A stretch of 64,000 nucleotides of DNA from Hungatella hathewayi (GTDB taxonomy: Bacteria; Bacillota; Clostridia; Lachnospirales; Lachnospiraceae). The stretch's first letter is position 1, and every line of letters begins with the position of its first letter. The notes beneath the pieces were generated by a model. It was not told where the DNA came from and made no database searches. It was given only the letters and a program-made list of their open reading frames with translations. Where the stretch lies: NCBI GenBank assembly GCA_025149285.1, contig CP102274.1:3126001-3190000 (forward strand). Direction: 5' to 3'. A program made the translations under genes and the position numbers. Positions 1 to 8,267 of this stretch are shown in pieces.

Positions 1-699
1 AATCTATCCCCGCTGCTGGCAAATGTCTATCTGAACGAGTTCGACCAGGAGTACGAGAAACGAGGAGTGGCTTTTGTACGTTACGCAGATGATATAGTAT
101 TGTTAGCTAAAAGTGAGAGAGCCGCAAAGAGACTTCTGGAAACAAGCACGAAATATCTGGAAGGGACGCTGAAATTGCAGGTGAACCAGAAGAAAAGCCG
201 TGTAGTAAGTGTATTTGCAATCCGAAATTTTAAGTTCCCTGGCTTCACATTGGGAAAGAACGGAAAGGGCATTTATGTCCGGGTTCATGGGAAGTCATGG
301 AAGAAAATGAAGTCAAAACTGAAAGACCTTAGTTCCCGAAGGTCTGTTCAGAGCATACGCCCATCGTTAGAAAAGATAAAGGTGTATATGCGGGGCTGGC
401 TGAATTATTATGGAGTAGCAGATATGAAGAACCGAATAGAGGGACTGAACCAATGGCTATATCACAGAATCCGAATGTGTATATGGAAACAATGGAAGAA
501 ACCGAAAACGAAGGTGAAGAACCTGCTGAAAATGGGAGTGCCGAAAGAATTGGCATGGAAGGCAGGGAACAGCCGAAGAGGCTATTGGTTTACCACACAA
601 ACGGTAGCGGTAAATATGGCAATGACAAAAGAAAGACTGATAAACAGTGGCTATTATGATTTAGCCACAGCCTATCAGTCCGTGCACGTCAACTGTTGA
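1..699 (+). CDS. ltrA: Group II intron reverse transcriptase/maturase (5' truncated by window edge)
   Basis: The frame is open from base 1 and ends at TGA 697-699, giving about 232 C-terminal residues of a protein that normally has 400-600. The catalytic RT motif VRYADDIVLLA lies near the start. The thumb/maturase region follows, with the family pattern RGWLNYYGVADM. The protein would help the intron RNA splice and drive its retrohoming by target-primed reverse transcription. No HNH endonuclease domain is visible after the maturase region, so it may be endonuclease-free. A GTG at 67 is not the true start, because the frame and the homology continue upstream of it. Confidence 0.93.
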   Translation, partial: NLSPLLANVYLNEFDQEYEKRGVAFVRYADDIVLLAKSERAAKRLLETSTKYLEGTLKLQVNQKKSRVVSVFAIRNFKFPGFTLGKNGKGIYVRVHGKSWKKMKSKLKDLSSRRSVQSIRPSLEKIKVYMRGWLNYYGVADMKNRIEGLNQWLYHRIRMCIWKQWKKPKTKVKNLLKMGVPKELAWKAGNSRRGYWFTTQTVAVNMAMTKERLINSGYYDLATAYQSVHVNC

Positions 700-770
700 A
701 ACCGCCGTGTACCGAACGGTATGCACGGTGGTGTGAGAGGACGGGAGTTAATCACTCCCTCCTACTCGAT
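700..770 (+). other. Group II intron domains V and VI
   Basis: Domain V is visible as ACCGCCGTG (701-709) pairing with CACGGTGGT (724-732) with one G-U pair, a two-base TG bulge at 722-723 and a TACC-GAAC-GGTA tip hairpin. Domain VI follows as a GGGAG/CTCCC stem-loop within 737-765 and the intron ends near 770. This is the catalytic core and branch-point region of the ribozyme. Confidence 0.85.
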
Positions 771-973
771 TTTGAATCCCCATGCGGCTCTGACTAATAT
801 GGAGTTTATTCAGATGTTCCGGCGGGGCTGGTCAACAAAAGGGGAAGCCGGGCATGGTTATGGCCTGTATAATGTCCGACAGATCGTGGAACGTCATGGG
901 GGGAAAGATTATTACCGGCAACGACCGGCTGAATGGAATTCCTTATATCACCATTGGAGTATTGGTTTCCTGA
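771..973 (+). pseudogene. GHKL sensor histidine kinase, 3' exon, intron-interrupted and frameshifted
   Basis: Downstream of the intron the frame encodes the end of a GHKL-type ATPase domain: an FRRGWSTKG segment, the G2 box GHGYGLYNVR and IVERHGGK. At 898-903 there is a run of six G. With five G the frame would continue as HGGKIITGNDRLNGIP and stop at TGA 971-973, which matches a normal GHKL C-terminus. With six G it reads HGGKDYYRQR and stops at 985-987. The copy is therefore broken twice, by the intron (which could be spliced out) and by this extra base. The extra base could also be a homopolymer sequencing error. The gene probably belonged to an AgrC-like or VanS-like two-component system linked to the ABC genes downstream. 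Confidence 0.8.
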
Positions 974-992
974 AAATTGAAGCATAGAAGAG

Positions 993-1043
993 CAGGGGGT
1001 TTATGGGCGGACCGTTTCGTTCCCGTAAAACCCCTGTTTGTTC
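993..1043 (+). terminator. Probable Rho-independent terminator
   Basis: A CAGGGG...TTTA arm (993-1003) pairs with TAAAACCCCTG (1026-1036) and is followed by a T-rich tail. It lies just after the broken histidine kinase and before the ABC permease gene. Confidence 0.55.
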
Positions 1044-1118
1044 CCTAGGCCTTGTTTTTCCGGAGGCAGATGCTAAGATAAAGGTGCAAATAAAAATCAA
1101 CCGGAAGGAAGTGCTGAT

Positions 1119-1880
1119 ATGCGAAACTTTATATTAGAGGGAAAGAAAATAGCCAAACCGGTCCTTGTCACAACGTGTCTTCTTACACTGCTGACCTGTA
1201 TTCTTTCCTGCACCCTGTATCGGGGGTATACCCTCCATTTTGAACTTGACGCATGGGAAATCGGTACGGAGTTTTTAAGCCTTTTGTTTCCACTGTTTGT
1301 TACCATCCCGATTTGCTGGCAGCTTTACTATGAGCGCCGGGACCGTTTTCTGACCTACACCCTGACCCGCATCGGCAGGCAGCGTTATTTGGTCATAAAG
1401 TGGTGTGCGTGTGCGGTATCCGCATTTATCATTCTGGTGATCCCCTGTTTCATCTCCGCCCTGTTTGCCCTGTATATCAGGGAGCCACAGGCGCTTTGGC
1501 CGATCCCCACAGGCTATGCCCACGTATTCTCGAACCTTTATGCCAAAATGCCGGTTCTCTATGCATTATTGCTTTCTCTGTGGAAGGGGCTGCTGGGCAT
1601 CCTGACCATGACCTTTGGTTTTGTGCTGGCTCTTTATGGCAGCAATGTGTTCGTAATTCTGACAGGTCCGTTTATCTATGTTATTTTGGAGAATTTCTTT
1701 TGGGCAATCCTCGGCCTGCCGGGACTGCGCTTTGTGACAGCGTTTGAACCTGCCAGCCTAAGCGCTGCGGCAGTTCATGCAGCTTCATTTACAGCGGGAC
1801 CGGTGCTGATGTGTATTGTGATGGGATTGGTGGCGCTCTATTTTCAGAAAGTGAAGAAACGCACCATTTATCAGGTGTGA
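1119..1880 (+). CDS. ABC-2 type exporter permease subunit (first of two)
   Basis: A 253-residue, very hydrophobic protein with about six predicted membrane spans, beginning with a short cytoplasmic segment (MRNFILEGKKIAKP) and a first span around residues 15-33. This size and topology fit ABC-2 permeases of exporters of the BcrB/lantibiotic-immunity kind. It has a GGAAG ribosome binding site, and the next permease starts four bases after its stop, with the ATPase after that. The exported substrate cannot be read from the sequence. Antimicrobial peptide or lipid-II-binding antibiotic export is the usual role of such ABC plus two-component clusters. Confidence 0.72.
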   Translation: MRNFILEGKKIAKPVLVTTCLLTLLTCILSCTLYRGYTLHFELDAWEIGTEFLSLLFPLFVTIPICWQLYYERRDRFLTYTLTRIGRQRYLVIKWCACAVSAFIILVIPCFISALFALYIREPQALWPIPTGYAHVFSNLYAKMPVLYALLLSLWKGLLGILTMTFGFVLALYGSNVFVILTGPFIYVILENFFWAILGLPGLRFVTAFEPASLSAAAVHAASFTAGPVLMCIVMGLVALYFQKVKKRTIYQV

Positions 1881-1884
1881 TCCT

Positions 1885-3384
1885 ATGGTGCGCCGTGTAT
1901 GGGAGAAGGCCGGCCTGGGTAAATTTTTCCTGCTTTTTGTCTTATCCCTTCTGTTTGGGCTGAGTGAGAGGGTGAGTACACAAGACACCCTTCCGGTTCA
2001 TTTACTGGCAGTCCTGAACGACCAATACTATTACACTTTCGCTGTGCTGCCTGTTTTCCTGCTTCTCTGTACCAGTGTGATGGAGGATGACACGCCTTTC
2101 GTGCTGGTGCGGTACGGGACCTTTGGGCGGTACTTTTTTCACAAATATCGGGCGCTGTTAATGATTGCAGCATTGTTGTGGCTTGGGCAGATGGCTGCGA
2201 TTCTGCTCACCGGTCTGGGGCTTCCCATCGCCGGAAGATGGCCGGGAACGTCGGGAGGCCAGTGGCGGGAGGTATTTACGCTGCTGCAGGGAATCTTTCC
2301 ATCGCCGTGGTCCGCAATCCTTTGCTGTGCCGGACAAACGCTTCTGGGGTACGGTCTGATTGCGCTGACAGCCCTTTGTCTGGGCCATTTTTGCAGCCGC
2401 TCCCTGGCAGTCAGACTGCTCATGGCGCTGTATTTGTTCGCGGTACTCTGGATCCAGCTGCCGGTTATGTCCCGTCCGCCTTTTGTATTTTTAACCGGAT
2501 TCAATCATTGGGTTTTTCTGCTTCACAATCTGGCCTGCCCCTGGCGCTTTCCGCTGACTGCTGTGACTACGGCGGGTCTGGCGGCAGGAATGGTGTGGCT
2601 CGTCACCCAAAGATGGCAGTGGCGGCATTCGGCTTTTAAGCACGGTGGGAAGGGGCTGGCCTCCTGTTACCGCAGGATCCTGTTTACCGGAAAAAATGGG
2701 TTGCTTCTGATTGGCCTGATTCTCCTTATGACGGTCTGGACCTGGATTTCCGGAGGAGCGCCGGAAGAGGGCACAGATTGGCTGGTCCGCCTGTTTGCAG
2801 GACATGGCACCGGATATTTTTATCCGATGGGGCTTTTCATGCTGCTGACTATGGATATACTTCCTCTGTGGCCCCTGGGGGTATTCTGCAGTCAGGCCGT
2901 GGGGGAACGTTCTGTTTTTTTGACAGTCCGCCTGCGGCGGAGAAGTGAACTTCTGGAGGCGCTTCTTTCTACCGGGTTTCTCTGGATTTTTCTGTATGGC
3001 TGCCTGCTGGCTCTTGCGGCTGTTATCCCTCCGCTTCTGCAGGGATTTTCTCCGGATATGGGCCTGACTGCAGCCGTAGTAGGGCTGAAACTTTTGGATA
3101 TTGCATTTCAATTCCTAATAATCCTGTCCGTCCTCTGTGTGACGGGGCAGGTGACGGCAGGATTTACGGCCGTTCTGCTGCAGCATTTCCTTTGTCTGCT
3201 GCCCATTTCGTGGCTCCCGGCAGGGATTTCCAGTCTGGCACGGCTGAAGCTTCCGCAGACAGGAGGAACCATCCCGGCCGCAGCCGCGGCTGTATTACTG
3301 GCGGCCCTTTCCCTGCCCCTGATCCTCTGGCTTTCCATCCGGGGCATCAGGCGGCTGTTTAATCATGAAGGAGGTAACATATGA
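1885..3384 (+). CDS. ABC exporter permease subunit (second, large)
   Basis: A 499-residue integral membrane protein with roughly twelve hydrophobic segments spread over its length, consistent with a two-bundle ABC-2 permease. It begins four bases after the preceding permease stop. Its last four bases overlap the start of the ATPase gene (ATGA-type overlap at 3381-3384), so the three genes are translationally coupled. I recognise no specific family beyond ABC exporter permease. The assignment rests on hydrophobicity and on the adjacent ATPase. Confidence 0.65.
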   Translation: MVRRVWEKAGLGKFFLLFVLSLLFGLSERVSTQDTLPVHLLAVLNDQYYYTFAVLPVFLLLCTSVMEDDTPFVLVRYGTFGRYFFHKYRALLMIAALLWLGQMAAILLTGLGLPIAGRWPGTSGGQWREVFTLLQGIFPSPWSAILCCAGQTLLGYGLIALTALCLGHFCSRSLAVRLLMALYLFAVLWIQLPVMSRPPFVFLTGFNHWVFLLHNLACPWRFPLTAVTTAGLAAGMVWLVTQRWQWRHSAFKHGGKGLASCYRRILFTGKNGLLLIGLILLMTVWTWISGGAPEEGTDWLVRLFAGHGTGYFYPMGLFMLLTMDILPLWPLGVFCSQAVGERSVFLTVRLRRRSELLEALLSTGFLWIFLYGCLLALAAVIPPLLQGFSPDMGLTAAVVGLKLLDIAFQFLIILSVLCVTGQVTAGFTAVLLQHFLCLLPISWLPAGISSLARLKLPQTGGTIPAAAAAVLLAALSLPLILWLSIRGIRRLFNHEGGNI

Positions 3385-4037
3385 AACCTATTATTTCTTT
3401 AGATCAAGTGAGCAAAAGTTTTTCCGGACGGCGAGTTCTGTCTGATGTCTCCCTGGATGTCGAAAAAGGGAGCACTGTTGGCATCGTTGGAGCCAATGGG
3501 AGCGGAAAGTCGGTCCTGTTCAATATTATCTGCGGCTTTCTGACCCCGGACAGCGGACAGGTTTATGTGAGAGGGCAGGCTCTGGGAAAGGGCCGCGATT
3601 TTCCGGAAAACGTGGGAGTGCTGATAAACTCCCCCGGTTTCATCGGTCTCAATACCGGATTGCAGAATTTGCGGTATCTGGCGGGGATCCGCGGCGTGGC
3701 AGGTGAAAAAGAAATTCGTTCTGCCATGCAAAAGACAGGGCTCGACCCGGAGGATAAAACAAAGGTAGAACATTACTCCATGGGCATGAAACAAAAGCTG
3801 GGCATCGCACAGGCCATAATGGAAGATCAGGATATCCTGATTTTGGATGAGCCGTTTAACGCCCTCGATTATAAGACCTATAATGACACAAAAGAGATCA
3901 TCCGAATCCTCCAGGCAGAGGGGCGGACCATTTTAATGACCTCCCACAATTACGACGATCTGGAAACGCTTTGCACCCATATCTATGCCATAAACGAGGG
4001 AAAACTGGAATTTCCAGGGATCACAGGCCGAAATTAG
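3381..4037 (+). CDS. ABC exporter ATP-binding subunit (BcrA-like)
   Basis: A 218-residue nucleotide-binding subunit that would power the two permeases encoded just upstream. It has Walker A GANGSGKS (about residues 37-44), a degenerate signature motif YSMGMKQ in place of LSGGQ, Walker B ILILDEP and the switch histidine in MTSHN. The weak signature and short length are typical of BcrA/drug-exporter ATPases. A strong GAAGGAGG ribosome binding site sits inside the end of the permease gene. Transcription may end or weaken afterwards, because a separate promoter appears before the kinase gene. Confidence 0.88.
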   Translation: MKPIISLDQVSKSFSGRRVLSDVSLDVEKGSTVGIVGANGSGKSVLFNIICGFLTPDSGQVYVRGQALGKGRDFPENVGVLINSPGFIGLNTGLQNLRYLAGIRGVAGEKEIRSAMQKTGLDPEDKTKVEHYSMGMKQKLGIAQAIMEDQDILILDEPFNALDYKTYNDTKEIIRILQAEGRTILMTSHNYDDLETLCTHIYAINEGKLEFPGITGRN

Positions 4038-4066
4038 TTTATATCCCTGTGATTTTCTGGTATAAT
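4038..4066 (+). promoter_or_regulatory. Promoter for the two-component genes
   Basis: A -35 of TTTATA at 4038-4043, a 17-base spacer and a perfect TATAAT at 4061-4066 preceded by TGG (extended -10), 32 bases before the histidine kinase start. This would let the kinase and regulator be expressed independently of the ABC genes. Confidence 0.6.
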
Positions 4067-4097
4067 CAATTCCAAACGATAGCAGGGGGGCGGTGAA

Positions 4098-6077
4098 ATG
4101 TCAGAGAAAAAAGAAAGATGGATACTTGCCGCTGTTTTACCGCTGATTGTAATCCTGCTGCTGGCAGTGTGGGGAGCCAAGCCCCGTACCGATGAAATGA
4201 TAATCGAAACCTCGGCAAATGGATTTTGGGATTTATCTGAGACCGATATCAGGCAGAAGGCTGTGAGGCTTACCGGTGCTGTGGAGTATGTAGCAGATGC
4301 CCTTCTGACTCCGCAAGAGTTTTCAGAGCGTCCGGACATTCATGTGGGTCAGCCGGGAAGTGAAATCCAGTATGCCACCAGCCGAATGCATCTGACAGTC
4401 CCTCAGGGCAGTTACCTTATCTGTGGCTACAGCGTGGACTTTGCCAGCCGCATGTATGTGAACGGTGAATTGATTTTTGAGGCAGGAATTCCGGGGAACA
4501 GCCGGGAGACTACCACGCCCGGAGTAAAATTCTATCTGCTTCCGGTGTCTCCTGACGCAAATGGCGAGCTGGTCATTGTCCAGCAGGCGGCTAACTTCAC
4601 TCACAAGGACGGCGGCACCTATGGCTCTTTTTTTATAGGCCCTCCAGAACAGATGACTCAATACGTTTTCCGGGATCTCTGGCCGGAAGCGGTGCTCATG
4701 GGCGGCTATCTGGTGCTGTTTGCAGTTCATCTGATCCTCTATCTGCTGATGCGGGGATACAGGCCGAATCTGTTGTTTGCCTTATTCTGTCTGACCTGGT
4801 TTATCCGTACTGGAGTCACCGGCCAGCGCATGCTGGAGGTGATGGTTCCGGGTCTGCCGTGGACGGTGATGTTCCGTCTGGAGTACTTAACAATGCCGAT
4901 CAGCGGGATCCTGCTGGTGTGGCTTTTATACCTTCTTTTTCCCGGCGTACTGCCAAAATGGTTTCCTCCTGCTGCCAGTTTTTTGTGCGGGGGATTTGCT
5001 GCCGTGGATCTATTCGGTTCCACCCTGCTGATATCCCACACAATGGTATGGCGCGTCGTGATATTGGGAGTGATCGGACTGTTCTTCTTTGCCCGGCTTC
5101 TCCTTCGCTGGCAGCGGCCAGACACCGGGCAGCTTGCCGTGCTTTTGGGCTTTGGTTTCCTGTTGTTCGCGGCGCTGTGGGATATGCTGTACCACCGGGA
5201 CATTTATCTGCTGCCGGCCCTTCGCTTCGCTATTTCTGAAATGGCAATGGCGGTGTTCGTCCTGTATTCTATGACTGCCCTTTTCCTTGCTACGATGCGG
5301 GAGGTAAAACGGGCCAGGGAGAGTGAGGCGCACATGGCGGCTGAAAAGGAAATGCTGGCGGAGATGAACCGCATGAAGAACCAGTTCTACACTGATATGT
5401 CCCATGAGATGAAAACCCCTCTGACGGTCATCTCGGTCAATGCCCAGTTTGCTGCCCAGAGTATCAGGTCGGGTGCGATAGATGAGGAAACCGTGACGGA
5501 TTTAACTGCCATCTCCACCGAGGCCAGACGGCTGGCTCAGATGGTGACGAGCCTTGTGGGGCTTGGCCGTATGCAGGGGACAGATTCCGGGAGCCGGCTC
5601 TTGGCCCTGGATTCCCTGGTGGCGGAGACGGTGCGTATCTATCAGTCCATGTTTGCACGTCAGGGGAATACTCTGACAGCAGATACGGAGCCAGGCCTGC
5701 CTTTCGTAGAAGGCAGTGCCGACCAGCTTGTGCAGGTGCTGATTAATCTGCTCAGTAACGCGAACCGTCACACCAGGAACGGCTCAGTCCTGGTCCGGGC
5801 AAAAGCCCTGGAAAACCAGGTGCTGGTGAGTGTCACCGATAATGGGGACGGTATCAGCCCGGAGCTGCTGCCGCACGTATTTGAACGGTTCCAGCGGGGA
5901 GATTCAGGAGGCTCCGGGCTGGGGCTTACCATCTGCAAGGCAATCATTGAGGAACACGGCGGTAAGATCGGCGTTAAGAGTGAGGAAGGCAAAGGAACTG
6001 AGATCTGGTTTACATTGCCGGTGAAGGAGGCAGAGCATGAACAGGACGGGAATAATCCTCCTGGTAGAGGACGATAA
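4098..6077 (+). CDS. Membrane sensor histidine kinase with 7TM-type sensory region
   Basis: A 659-residue kinase. A membrane anchor at about residues 8-28 is followed by an extracellular domain of roughly 160 residues, then about seven membrane spans (around 195-410), a layout like 7TMR-DISM receptors. A short coiled linker leads to the HisKA dimerisation box DMSHEMKTPLTV with phospho-acceptor His436. The HATPase_c domain follows, with an N box (LLSNANRHT) and G boxes (DNGDGI, GGSGLGLTICK). It overlaps the response regulator gene by 41 bases and so forms a two-component pair with it. The GGGGGG-rich ribosome binding site lies at 4085-4093. The ligand is unknown; the neighbouring ABC exporter suggests sensing of an exported or toxic compound (inference). 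Confidence 0.9.
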   Translation: MSEKKERWILAAVLPLIVILLLAVWGAKPRTDEMIIETSANGFWDLSETDIRQKAVRLTGAVEYVADALLTPQEFSERPDIHVGQPGSEIQYATSRMHLTVPQGSYLICGYSVDFASRMYVNGELIFEAGIPGNSRETTTPGVKFYLLPVSPDANGELVIVQQAANFTHKDGGTYGSFFIGPPEQMTQYVFRDLWPEAVLMGGYLVLFAVHLILYLLMRGYRPNLLFALFCLTWFIRTGVTGQRMLEVMVPGLPWTVMFRLEYLTMPISGILLVWLLYLLFPGVLPKWFPPAASFLCGGFAAVDLFGSTLLISHTMVWRVVILGVIGLFFFARLLLRWQRPDTGQLAVLLGFGFLLFAALWDMLYHRDIYLLPALRFAISEMAMAVFVLYSMTALFLATMREVKRARESEAHMAAEKEMLAEMNRMKNQFYTDMSHEMKTPLTVISVNAQFAAQSIRSGAIDEETVTDLTAISTEARRLAQMVTSLVGLGRMQGTDSGSRLLALDSLVAETVRIYQSMFARQGNTLTADTEPGLPFVEGSADQLVQVLINLLSNANRHTRNGSVLVRAKALENQVLVSVTDNGDGISPELLPHVFERFQRGDSGGSGLGLTICKAIIEEHGGKIGVKSEEGKGTEIWFTLPVKEAEHEQDGNNPPGRGR

Positions 6078-6750
6078 AAATATCCAGCGGATCAACCACC
6101 GGATTCTGGAACGGGAAGGGTTTCAGGTTTTATGTGCCGGCACACTTTCTGAAGCCAGGGAGCTGCTTCAGACACATACGCCTGATGTGCTGGTACTGGA
6201 CATCATGCTGCCTGACGGCAGCGGTCTTTCCTTCTGCGAAAAAATCCGTCCCACTACTTCCGCGCCAGTGCTGTTCCTGACTGCGCTGGACGAAAAGAGT
6301 GAAATCATCGAGGGGCTGGTGGCCGGCGGCAATGATTACATCACTAAGCCTTACGACGTAGACGAATTTGTGGCCCGTGTCAAGGCCCAGCTCCGTTTTG
6401 TAGAGATAACCCGGCGGGAGATGGAGCAGACAAAGATATTGAAGCGTGACCCCCTGGTACTGGATACCGTGGCCCTCAGAGCGTTTTTAAACGGACAGGA
6501 TATGCTGCTTACCGCACGGGAGTTCAGCGTCCTTTTGTACTTGCTGAGACATGAGGGCAGTACCCTCCCGGCTGCGAAAATCTATGAGGAGATATGGAAA
6601 CAGCCCATGTCCGGAAATTCCAGCGCCCTTTGGAAATGTATGTCGAGGCTTAAAAATAAGCTGGCGGTTTCTAATGGGAAGGTTTCCCTGATGAATTTTC
6701 GGAATGAGGGTTATCTATTGGAGATTGTAGAGGACAGCCCGGTAAAATAA
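6037..6750 (+). CDS. OmpR/PhoB-family response regulator
   Basis: A 237-residue regulator. The receiver domain (about 6-120) has the acidic pair EDD, phosphorylation site Asp55 in VLVLDIMLPDG and Lys104 in ITKPYD. The winged-helix trans_reg_C domain follows at about 150-232, containing LTAREFSVLLYLLRHEG. Its start lies inside the kinase gene, with a GAAGGAGG ribosome binding site. It should be phosphorylated by the upstream kinase and bind DNA, possibly at the promoter of the ABC operon. Its receiver is unusually similar to the receiver at the end of the GAF protein at 7056-8063 (shared CAGTL-EAR and FLTA segments), pointing to duplication. Confidence 0.92.
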   Translation: MNRTGIILLVEDDKNIQRINHRILEREGFQVLCAGTLSEARELLQTHTPDVLVLDIMLPDGSGLSFCEKIRPTTSAPVLFLTALDEKSEIIEGLVAGGNDYITKPYDVDEFVARVKAQLRFVEITRREMEQTKILKRDPLVLDTVALRAFLNGQDMLLTAREFSVLLYLLRHEGSTLPAAKIYEEIWKQPMSGNSSALWKCMSRLKNKLAVSNGKVSLMNFRNEGYLLEIVEDSPVK

Positions 6751-6851
6751 TGGCAGCGATATGAATGGTAAAAACATGAACCTGACAATTTAGTCAGTTT
6801 CGCGTTTTTACCGTTTTTTTTGCTATTCTATAACAAAGGAGGAAGCGGCAT

Positions 6852-7043
6852 ATGAAAAAGAATCAACCAGTAACGTTTGAGGTGAGCATAGAGGAATACA
6901 ATAATCACACGTGGCAGGGAACTGTGAGAATGAACGGGCAGACAATTCCATTTCAAAGTGATTTGGATCTGCTGCTGCTGATCAACCGACTGGTGAATGA
7001 ACCGTGTGAAAAAACTTTCCATAAAACTTCTGCACAAAGATAG
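6852..7043 (+). CDS. Small 63-residue protein of unknown function
   Basis: This short frame has a good ribosome binding site (AAAGGAGG, 6835-6842) and ends 12 bases before the GAF-receiver gene, so it is probably real and co-transcribed with it. It has no signal peptide, membrane span or recognisable motif. The composition is that of a small soluble beta-rich protein (TFEVSIEEYNNHTWQGTVRM). The pattern loosely resembles PilZ-like or small regulatory folds, but this is not enough for a call. A possible weak promoter lies within the T-rich stretch upstream (6808-6833). Confidence 0.6.
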   Translation: MKKNQPVTFEVSIEEYNNHTWQGTVRMNGQTIPFQSDLDLLLLINRLVNEPCEKTFHKTSAQR

Positions 7044-7055
7044 GAGGAGCCACAG

Positions 7056-8063
7056 ATGGAACTCCATGCAGGCAGCGCCGGCTGTCCCCCACATCCGCAT
7101 TATCAGGAAAGCGCCGCGCGCAACGAGCAGTTTGTTGGGGAATGCTTAAAGAAAATCAGAGCGGCCCCGGACGCGGAGGAAGGGCTGCGCCGCCTTCTGC
7201 GCTTTTTAGGGGAACGGCTGGAATGCGACCGGGTATATGTATTTGAGGAAATGGACCGGCAGCATATCCGCAATACTTATGAATGGTGTACTCCCGGCAT
7301 CTCGTCCGGTATTGAAGAACTGCCATATGTCGCAAAAAAGGACCTGCTTCCCTGGTATGGGCAGCTGACGGCAGGCGAAAACATCATCGAACCGAAAGTG
7401 GAAACACTGCGGCAAAGGGATCCGCTGATTTATGAATTTTTGCAGCCCCAGAAAATCCACTCCATCATTTTAAGCCCCCTGCTGTCCCAAGGGAAGATGT
7501 ACGGTTTTTTAGGCGCGGACAATCCCCCGCCGGAGAAAATGGAACATATCTCGGTAGTGTTCGATGTGCTGGCGTATTTCGTCTGTTCCCTGGTCAGTCA
7601 GCGGGAACTGGCGAGGCTCAGGGAGCGGCATGTACCCCTGCAAAAGCCAGAGGCTGCCGCACGGTACACGGGAAAAACAGTCCTTTTGGTGGATGACAGT
7701 CCGGAGCTGCTGCGCCTAAACGAGCGTGTCCTGCGCCCCGAGGGGTACTCCCTTTTTTGTGCGGGGACACTGGGGGAAGCCAGGGCGGTCTTAGATCAGA
7801 CGGCACCGGATGCCATTGTCCTGGACATCGACCTGCCGGACGGAAACGGACTGGACTTCTGCCGGGAGCTGCGCGCTGCGGCCAATATCCCGGTGGTGTT
7901 CCTGACCGCACATTCTGATGCACAGACCGTGCAGAAGGGCGCGGAGTCCGGGAGCTGTGCATTCCTGACAAAACCCTACCAGATGGAGGAATTGCAGAAA
8001 GCCGTGGCTGAGGCAGTGGGAGAAAAAACGGACAGGAAAAGAGACGGAGCCAGAATAACTTAA
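7056..8063 (+). CDS. GAF domain plus C-terminal receiver protein
   Basis: A 335-residue soluble protein. Residues about 30-185 form a GAF-like sensory domain of the type often found before diguanylate cyclases in Clostridia (LECDRVYVFE...YEWC...YGFLGADNP). Residues about 206-325 form a receiver domain with the acidic pair VDDS, phosphorylation site Asp257 in IVLDIDLPDG and Lys in LTKPYQ. No DNA-binding or enzymatic output domain follows, so it may be a phosphate sink or protein-interaction switch. Its receiver closely resembles that of the regulator at 6037-6750. It has a good AGGAGG ribosome binding site. Confidence 0.82.
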   Translation: MELHAGSAGCPPHPHYQESAARNEQFVGECLKKIRAAPDAEEGLRRLLRFLGERLECDRVYVFEEMDRQHIRNTYEWCTPGISSGIEELPYVAKKDLLPWYGQLTAGENIIEPKVETLRQRDPLIYEFLQPQKIHSIILSPLLSQGKMYGFLGADNPPPEKMEHISVVFDVLAYFVCSLVSQRELARLRERHVPLQKPEAAARYTGKTVLLVDDSPELLRLNERVLRPEGYSLFCAGTLGEARAVLDQTAPDAIVLDIDLPDGNGLDFCRELRAAANIPVVFLTAHSDAQTVQKGAESGSCAFLTKPYQMEELQKAVAEAVGEKTDRKRDGARIT

Positions 8064-8087
8064 TCGCTCAACATAACAAAAAACTGG

Positions 8088-8126
8088 AAAGCGGCCGGCT
8101 GCCATTGGGTAGCGGCCGCTTTTCCC
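8088..8126 (+). terminator. Rho-independent terminator after the GAF-receiver gene
   Basis: AAAGCGGCC (8088-8096) pairs with GGCCGCTTT (8114-8122), with an inner GCTGCC/GGTAGC stem. The run of T extends to 8123. It ends the two-component/GAF unit. Confidence 0.8.
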
Positions 8127-8267
8127 TTCGAAGCAAACAAGTTACCGGGAAAAACCTGTATTTATCTGATTTTTAAGCAAATATTGTTGTATGGATGATA
8201 CTTTTGGTTTATTATATAAATACTATTTTTTATTTTTGTATTTTAAATATAGAGGAAGGGGAGAGGA

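Larger units (their letters stand above)
1..770 (+). mobile_element. Group II intron, 3' portion (5' part lies outside the window)
   Basis: The left edge enters the intron-encoded reverse transcriptase. After its stop codon come a recognisable domain V and domain VI, and the intron ends at about 770 with the usual CTACTCGAT-type 3' end. The downstream exon resumes a GHKL histidine kinase reading frame, so the element has inserted into that gene. The 5' half of the ribozyme and the 5' exon are not in the window, so the intron class and the exact insertion site cannot be fixed here. Confidence 0.88.

Noticed and set aside
2491..3111. Minus-strand 206-residue frame inside the ABC permease gene
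   Set aside because: It is a shadow of the GC-rich hydrophobic coding strand, with no start signals and low-complexity composition.
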